Assembly (NCBI GenBank): GCA_010909165.1
Contig: VJWM01000144.1
Span: 310,001-374,000, forward strand
DNA from: Anthoceros angustus
Taxonomy: Eukaryota > Streptophyta > Anthocerotopsida > Anthocerotales > Anthocerotaceae
Direction of reading: 5' to 3'
Length of the DNA: 64,000 bases
In this document: positions 58,340-64,000 of the stretch, one piece after another
How the letters are laid out: each line of letters begins with the position of its first letter
Position numbering within the stretch: position 1 is the first letter of the stretch
Position numbers and translations under genes: made by a program
The notes under the pieces: model-generated
Told to the model about the DNA's origin: nothing
The model's database searches: none
The model's input: only the letters and a program-made list of their open reading frames with translations

Positions 58340-58870
58340 GCTGTGCAATTTTTTGGTGTTGTTTGCCGGATGCCTCCAGCTGGTGATTTGAACGCCTGCC
58401 AGCAACAGATGCGGCGGCTCGCCTTCGCAGGTGAAGGCGAGTCGCGGAATGTGCTGCTGGCAGCCGTTGTGTGCTGTGTTCTGGAGTATTGTGAAACGAG
58501 AGTAGCTGTTAGCGCAAGGTTCAGTTCTCCATTTGACACGTAATCTTTGCCTGCTTGCTTGTTCGCTGTGCAATTTTGGTGCTGTTCTGCAGGATGCGTC
58601 CAGCTGGTGATTTGAATGCTTTTAGATTTAGCAGGTGAAGGCGCATCGCGGAATCTGTTGCTCGCAGGTGTTCTCCTGTGCCGTGTTCTTCTTTTTCGCG
58701 AATTTTCTGTGCTGTGTTCTGTACTGTCCTGGAATGAGCGGAGCTGTTTCGGACGATTCAGTTCTCCATTTGGCAGCGAAATCTTTTGTTTGAATGATTT
58801 GCTTTGTCCCTGTGCAACGTTGGTGCTGCCCTGCCGAGTGCCTCCCGGCTCGAGCAGGTCATTTTAATGC
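58340..58870 (+). repeat. Three diverged units of about 230 bp
   Basis: Units marked by ggatgcctccagctggtgat (58366), ggatgcgtccagctggtgat (58593) and a weaker gagtgcctcccggctcg (58838), each preceded by a tgctttgt...gtgcaa-type stretch. The 30-bp array sits just upstream of the first unit. There is no coding support. The region 58871-59837 that follows holds no gene I can defend. Confidence 0.75.
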
Positions 58871-59837
58871 TCTTTGGTTCCTCTCTGATGTCTAGAAAGT
58901 GGTTCTTGCTCTGTTATCACTTATTCTACACCTGCTATCTCCTTGCTGCTGTAAAGCGTCCTGTTTGCAGAACTTTTCTAGAGGACAAGACGTAGAATCC
59001 TTCGTCCTTGCAAAAGGATTTCAATGCAGAACCTTGTGAAACATTTCTTTTTGGCTGAAGACCTTGGACGTCGGACTCTGAAAGCAATTTGTCGGACGGG
59101 TGAGCTCGGTCATCGTGGACTGATCTCTTCAAACTAACCCGTGCACACTTCCCGACCTGCACACTGTCGTACAAAGATGTACATAGTATTAGGGATGTTT
59201 TGCGTTCCTCGGGACAGGATAACGCGCAGGAAGGCGTAATACACCGGCAAAGGTCGCTCTTGCCTGGACACCTGGCTGAGTGCGGAGTTTGAGGCAGGCG
59301 TCCAATGGGGAGTTTGATCCGTACGTTTGTGCAGACATACGGCTAACGACCACGAGCTTTGCAAGGCTTGCGGCTTGTGAAATCGCAAGAATAAGGAGGA
59401 AATGTAAGGATATTTGTCCACCTGGGTCGTCTACCGGTCATGGAATAGAGTCGAGTACCCACCAATCCGTTTCCGTTTTCGGATTATGCACCTACAGCAA
59501 TATTGTAGTATATAATAGCTATTTGGCTTCAAATAGTATATAAGATACATATCTGGCCTCAAACAGGTACTATCTCTCTGTCTTTGAAATAGCATCTGTT
59601 TGTCTCCCTGGGCTAGCATGTGTCTGATGGCCGACCGTTTCAAGAGCTTTGCTCAAGATTGGCTACGGCTTCACACATTCCATTTCCCTTCCTCTTCCCC
59701 CTTCCCAACAGTCAGGTAACACCGGTTCAGAACCTAGGAATGGAAATGGCTTTGAAGTGTCTTCCTGAGCGCGGCTCCTATGGCAGACAGACATTGAAGC
59801 AAAGGAGCACAGAGACACAATTCCTGTCCGACACTCT

Positions 59838-60515
59838 ATGGGAAACAGCAGGATGTCCATGGAGCGGGAAGTGAGCATTGAAGAGAAGGAAGTGAGACAA
59901 CGCTCAATGCAGTCAGGCCCTCGAAAGGCCTCGCAATTTCTTCTTCTCGAGCGTGCCCGAGCCATATGCAGCTTCTGTCACTTGACATTGTGTGTGCTGG
60001 GACTTCTTATTGCCTCCAGCCTGTTCTGTGCAGCGACTCTTCGTCTCATCGCAGAATTGCAAGGCAGTACAGCCGACTACAGAAGACTGAAGCTGGCCTG
60101 GATTGTCGCAGCAGGGGCTCTGTGGCCACTGGTAGCAGGCAACTTTGGTGGCGATGGCTGGATCCCCGTTTTGGACTCAAAATGGGCCAACACCTTCGAC
60201 ATGTTGTCGATACTGGGCTCAATCTTTGCCCTGGTTTGGGGTCTCTGCATCATGGTGCTCTATCCCGAGATCCTCCTGGCAGAACTAAGAGTGAAGGAAC
60301 GGGCCAGCAACTACGACTCTGCCGATTTTGTGCTCGATCTTGGGAAGGTGTGCTTCGTGTTCATGATCTTTCTGGAACTGGTCCTCGTAGGGCTGAGGTG
60401 GTGGTTTAGTGATATGTGTGGAAGTCCGGCCAGGAAGAGCGTCAAACATGGCAGCTCAGATGCTTCGGGGGCCAGCGAGGATGAGGATGTTCGGTACTTC
60501 ACCGAAGACCTCTGA
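59838..60515 (+). CDS. Four-helix integral membrane protein of unknown function
   Basis: A single-exon frame of 225 codons with ATG at 59838 and TGA at 60513. Four hydrophobic segments are visible at about residues 46-68, 86-102, 118-145 and 168-190. They are flanked by a charged N-terminus (EREVSIEEKEVRQRS) and a Ser/Asp/Glu-rich C-terminal tail (SSDASGASEDEDVRYF) that could be phosphorylated. Aromatic and Gly-rich loops (GNFGGDGWIP) lie between helices two and three. The size and four-helix plan recall CASP-like or DUF-type plant membrane proteins, but I do not see a diagnostic motif, so no function is assigned. An in-frame ATG at 59856 is an alternative start. An AATAAA lies 20 bp after the stop (60537), a plausible polyadenylation signal. 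Confidence 0.75.
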   Translation: MGNSRMSMEREVSIEEKEVRQRSMQSGPRKASQFLLLERARAICSFCHLTLCVLGLLIASSLFCAATLRLIAELQGSTADYRRLKLAWIVAAGALWPLVAGNFGGDGWIPVLDSKWANTFDMLSILGSIFALVWGLCIMVLYPEILLAELRVKERASNYDSADFVLDLGKVCFVFMIFLELVLVGLRWWFSDMCGSPARKSVKHGSSDASGASEDEDVRYFTEDL

Positions 60516-60529
60516 TGTATCCCTTCATT

Positions 60530-61060
60530 TTTTCACAATAAAGGTAGCATGCCTCTGCAGCAAAAATGTCGCTTTTCCCGTTTCCCCTTCACAACATGGA
60601 TTCTAAGAAACTAGGAACGAAGTTTTTGTGAGAACAGACATTGAGTCAGTCTCACATTTAGGCGCTGGACGGCACCGGCACCGCATTGTCGATTGCTCAT
60701 CGTCTCCCTTGTCAGGGGAGAAGAAGTAGTCTTCACAACGGCCTGGCTGCTCTTTCCCCACCTCTGCCTCTTCCCCGACGCACCCTCGGATGACAAGATC
60801 CGGAACAAGGTCTGGAGGTGGGTGAGTTCTTGGCAACCTCGTAGGCATCTAGGTTTTCGAGCATTGTCTTCCCAAGGAAGCATGGAATATAGCAACAAGT
60901 TAGTCTTTACTTCTTGCAACTGGATGCGCACGTATTGGGACTTGGTTGATGTGCAGATATCAGGACTTGCTTGATGACACAAGCCGACCTCGGGCATTAA
61001 CACGAGAAATTTTGAAGGGGTTAAACCCTCTTCCGGCATATTTGGACCCCCTTCCGCTTA
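60530..61060. other. Intergenic region before the Gypsy element
   Basis: Only the AATAAA at 60537 can be assigned. Open frames on both strands between 60600 and 61040 share no motif with known proteins and lack splice support. Confidence 0.4.
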
Positions 61061-64000
61061 ATTACAAAATAGCTAAATCAGTAACAAGCCTTGCATGAGA
61101 AGCATGCAGCCCTGGATCTAGTTAGTAAGTTGTAAGTAGTGGTGGTAAGACTTAGCTTAGGGCTTAAGGAAGAAAGTCTGCTTTTAGCAGTTACTTTGGA
61201 AATGAAGTAAGCCTCCCTATATAAGGAGATGAGGCTAGCCCTAGAGATATATCTTGTGATTCTAGCATGGGGAGCTACACTCTTGAGGATAGGACTTTGG
61301 AGCCTAAAGGCCTTGGGAGCCTAGAGTGTGAGCATGTCTAGAAGGATCCTAGCACTTGGGAGCTACACTCTTGTGAGGATAGGACTTTGGTGCCTAGAGG
61401 CCTTGGGAGCCTAGAGTGTGAGCGTGCTAGAGGAGGCTGAGGAGGAGATCGAGGGGAGAGCTAAGCTCCTAGCTTAGGCAAAGATGGGGAGCTCTCTGAT
61501 CTCTCATGTATTCTTGTTGACTCTTCTGGAATAAATAGCGATGTGTCGATCGCGTCGTCCGTGGAAGGACGGCGGGCTACTTGGAGGCCTAGTCTTTGGT
61601 GTCTGGTGATGTTTTTGTCGCTAATCATGTGATCGCCCCACCTCACCGAAAAGGGGTGTTACTTGTGGTATCGAGCTCAAGGTTGAAGCATCTTTTAGCT
61701 AGGACGCTAGCCGGAGATGGCCGATCCTCAAGAGCCAGAGGCAGAGAGAATACGGCGAAGAAAGAGAAGGCTCCTATGGTGGAGACCACGGTGGATGAGC
61801 CTCGGATGGAGCCACTAATTCTCGAACGGCAGAGGTATACCTGGGTCAAGACCGTCACCATGCCGCAAGAGGAGCTTCAAAATCTTTTGAGGAAGAATGG
61901 AAGCTCTAGAGCAACAAGTACAAGGAAAAGGAAGCTCGATGAAGCAGAAGGATGATGAAGGACGAATTGGAGCTGGCCCGAAAGGAGTAGAGCAAGGAGA
62001 CCCAAGAAGTTGAGGCTAAGCGTTGCCCCAGATAGGTATAGGTATAAGGGTGAACGAGATGTGGAGAAAATCAATTCGTGGTTTTCTCATTGGAAGGATA
62101 CTCGCAGGATTCCGCAGAAGAGTATCTAGATCACATCGTTAACTTCTTAGAAGGGTACGCCTTACTTGGTGGAGAACTTATGTTCGAGTATTGAACAAGG
62201 TAATAGAGTGGAAACTATTTCCACCGGCGTAATTCAAAGATGCACGCAACTTCAATTCCGACCAACTAATGCATCTATCTTGGCAAGAAGGATGCTAGAG
62301 AATGTGAAGCACAGAATGTTGCGATGTGAGTGAATTTAGCATGTGTTACAATGCCCGATATGCGGGAGGTGGATAAGCTCCAGGTTTTATAGTGGACTCA
62401 AAGGTGGGCTCTGGATAGAATTCGGATGACAAACCTCAAAATCTGCGAGAGGCTATTATGGCTGCAGATGCGATACGACACAAGTCGTGCCGAGGAAGCA
62501 CCGGTGTCTTTCGGAGGAAGGTATCCAAGATCTTTTCAAGGAAGATCACGAGGTAGAGGAAGAGCCACCAACAGGGCATATTGGAACAAATGATAATGTT
62601 GGGAGGCGAGGAAGAGGAAGAGGAGCCAATAGAGGTCGTGGCCGTGGAAGCCAAAGGACGACAGGCCCTCAATTCGGTGCGTGCTTCAGTTGTGGGGAGC
62701 AAGGACACTTTGCGAAAGATTGTCCGCATGTTGGGAATTCCCAACTGAACGTGATAGCCACCAATCCTCAAGCTCCGAGACTTAGGATTCAGGAGCTTGC
62801 TGCAGAGCCCAAATGACGCCAGTGGCCACATGTTGTGGTGACAGCATGTGGTGAGTCATCTAGTGTCAAGGATGACACTATTTTGAGGGAAGGTGGAGCC
62901 CTTATGTACATATGTGGAAAGATGAATGGCTTAGAAGTAGAGTTATTGTTGGACTCGCCACCCACAATTTTATAACTCGCAAGGCGAAAGAGCTTGGGCT
63001 AGAATGGGCTAGTACTTCCGCCATATGGAATCAAGCAAGCTAAAGGAACTCGCTTTTCTTGGGTGAATTGCATGGAGTAAAGCTGCAAATAGAAGCGTGG
63101 GAAGGATACATGAGTTTCACGATTGTAGACATGGATGACCATGATGTTATCTTGGGTCTAGAGTGGATGAAATCCAATGAAGTGCGTGTAGATGTGAAGT
63201 CCCGCACCATTGAGATATTGAAGAATGGAAAGCACAAGGTGGTTTGTGCTAATCTTAGTCAAGCTTGAGATGTGCTCGACAGTTGATTTCAAAAGAGAGC
63301 TCAAGGACATAAGACAAGAAGGAGCTTTATCTAGTTATGCTCCGATTAGAGGATGGTCTTGAGGAAGAATCCTCAAGAGAAAGACATCCCAAGGAATTAC
63401 AGTCTTGGATGACTTTAAGGATTTGATGCGATGAATTGCCACCTTTACCGTCTCATAGAGTAGTAGATCATGAGATTGAATTGAGGCCGAGTACGCCTCG
63501 TCGAGAGCACCATATAGATTGTCGCAGGATGAGCTGGAACTCAAGCGACAACTATCCAACCTGGCAAAGGGATATATCAGTCTCTAAGTCTCCTTTTGGT
63601 GCGCGGTATTGTTTACGCAAGAAGAATGGAGGACTAAGGATGTGTTTAGATTACGAGCTCGAATCAAATTACGATGAAGAATGCATATCCTTTGCCAAGA
63701 ATGGATGATATGTTTGAGTTGAAGGGTGCCAAGTATTTCACCAAGCTAGATCGATGGCGGGTACTATCGGATCGAATCGCAGAGGGACATGAGTACAAAG
63801 ACTTGTAGGACCGTATGGGGCTTTTGAATTTCGGTCATGCCATTTGGACTTACTAATGCACTGCCACATTTCATACACTTATGAATACTATATTCATAGA
63901 TCCGTGGACAAGTGTGTTGTAATCTATCTGGATGACATTTTGATCTTTAGCCATACCTTGGAGGAACATCTGAACACTTAAGAGAAGTGTTACAAGCTAA
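61060..64000 (+). mobile_element. Ty3/Gypsy LTR retrotransposon, decayed and running off the window
   Basis: An LTR (about 61060-61664) with a TATA-like ctatataagg at 61217 and an internal direct repeat of about 95 bp (61266-61430) is followed by a Met-tRNA-like primer site, tggtatcgagc, at 61666. Downstream come gag with a basic Arg/Gly-rich stretch and a CCHC knuckle (62682-62729), a protease remnant near 62945 (LLDS, then HNFITRKAKELGL, with the GAT part lost), and reverse transcriptase from about 63600 ([14 protein letters not shown]; later YLDDILIF at 63925). The order protease-RT is kept; integrase would lie beyond the window. Numerous 1-4 base deletions break every frame. The 5' LTR border is approximate. 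Confidence 0.85.
62487..62816 (+). pseudogene. Gag nucleocapsid segment with CCHC zinc knuckle (Ty3/Gypsy)
   Basis: The longest open piece of the Gypsy gag. It runs through an RGRGRGANRGRGRG basic region and the knuckle CFSCGEQGHFAKDC (C-x2-C-x4-H-x4-C), which packages element RNA. It ends at TGA 62814-62816. Upstream gag sequence is in other frames, so the segment cannot be translated as a whole. Confidence 0.8.

Noticed and set aside
57533-58573. 346-codon frame on the minus strand over the Tf2 upstream region
   Set aside because: It spans GC-rich DNA with few stops and a 30-bp repeat, has low-complexity composition and no domain.
1-64000. CRISPR arrays, bacterial operons or rRNA/tRNA genes
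   Set aside because: The tandem arrays lack spacer structure; intron-containing genes show a eukaryotic nuclear origin; no rRNA or tRNA sequence was recognised.

Overview
The window is nuclear DNA of a land plant. The evidence is many short GT-AG introns (about 75-150 bp), a PLS-class pentatricopeptide repeat (PPR) gene, plastid-type inorganic pyrophosphatase and uroporphyrinogen decarboxylase genes, and Copia and Ty3/Gypsy retrotransposons. Two transferrin-like genes and a GTPase/Cys-rich/VWA gene are families I do not associate with seed plants, so a bryophyte, lycophyte or fern is most likely. The species cannot be resolved from the sequence.

Layout. 1-9.8 kb: nested tandem duplications of a fragmented, exon-like sequence of unknown function. 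10.1-11.5 kb: a truncated Copia element with a gag-internal 49-bp repeat, then a 34-bp satellite. 11.8-23.9 kb: two tandem, frame-broken copies of a large gene with a GBP/VLIG-like G domain, a Cys/His-rich region and a C-terminal VWA domain; the second copy has lost the G domain. 24.4-27.5 kb: a long PLS/E-type PPR gene with one frameshift. 27.5-37.4 kb: four soluble epoxide hydrolase genes (three intact, one broken), a PPR pseudogene, SINE-like repeats, and an inverted duplication of the PPR-3'-end/hydrolase block. 37.8-45.3 kb: a dense run of intact housekeeping genes: nitrobindin-like, farnesyl diphosphate synthase (minus, 13 exons), plastid soluble pyrophosphatase (plus, divergent from it) and uroporphyrinogen decarboxylase, which abuts the pyrophosphatase closely enough that an in-frame spliced fusion is possible. 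45.5-48.6 kb: a minisatellite, a decayed non-LTR retrotransposon and a relic of pyrophosphatase exon 1. 48.8-57.3 kb: two intact single-lobe transferrin-like genes (minus) flanking a second, larger R2-like non-LTR element. 57.4-60.5 kb: repeats and a single-exon four-helix membrane protein. 61-64 kb: LTR, gag, protease and RT of a decayed Ty3/Gypsy element running off the window.

The introns and reading frames of EH1, EH3, EH4, nitrobindin, FPPS, PPase, UROD and both transferrins were worked out exon by exon; all phases close and no internal stop appears. Base quality in genic DNA is therefore good, and frameshifts in the GTPase and PPR genes and the transposons are either real decay or an artefact restricted to repetitive, probably methylated DNA. 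Many copy-to-copy indels fall at CG sites, which bears on that choice. Gene functions are inferred from family motifs; no database search was possible.
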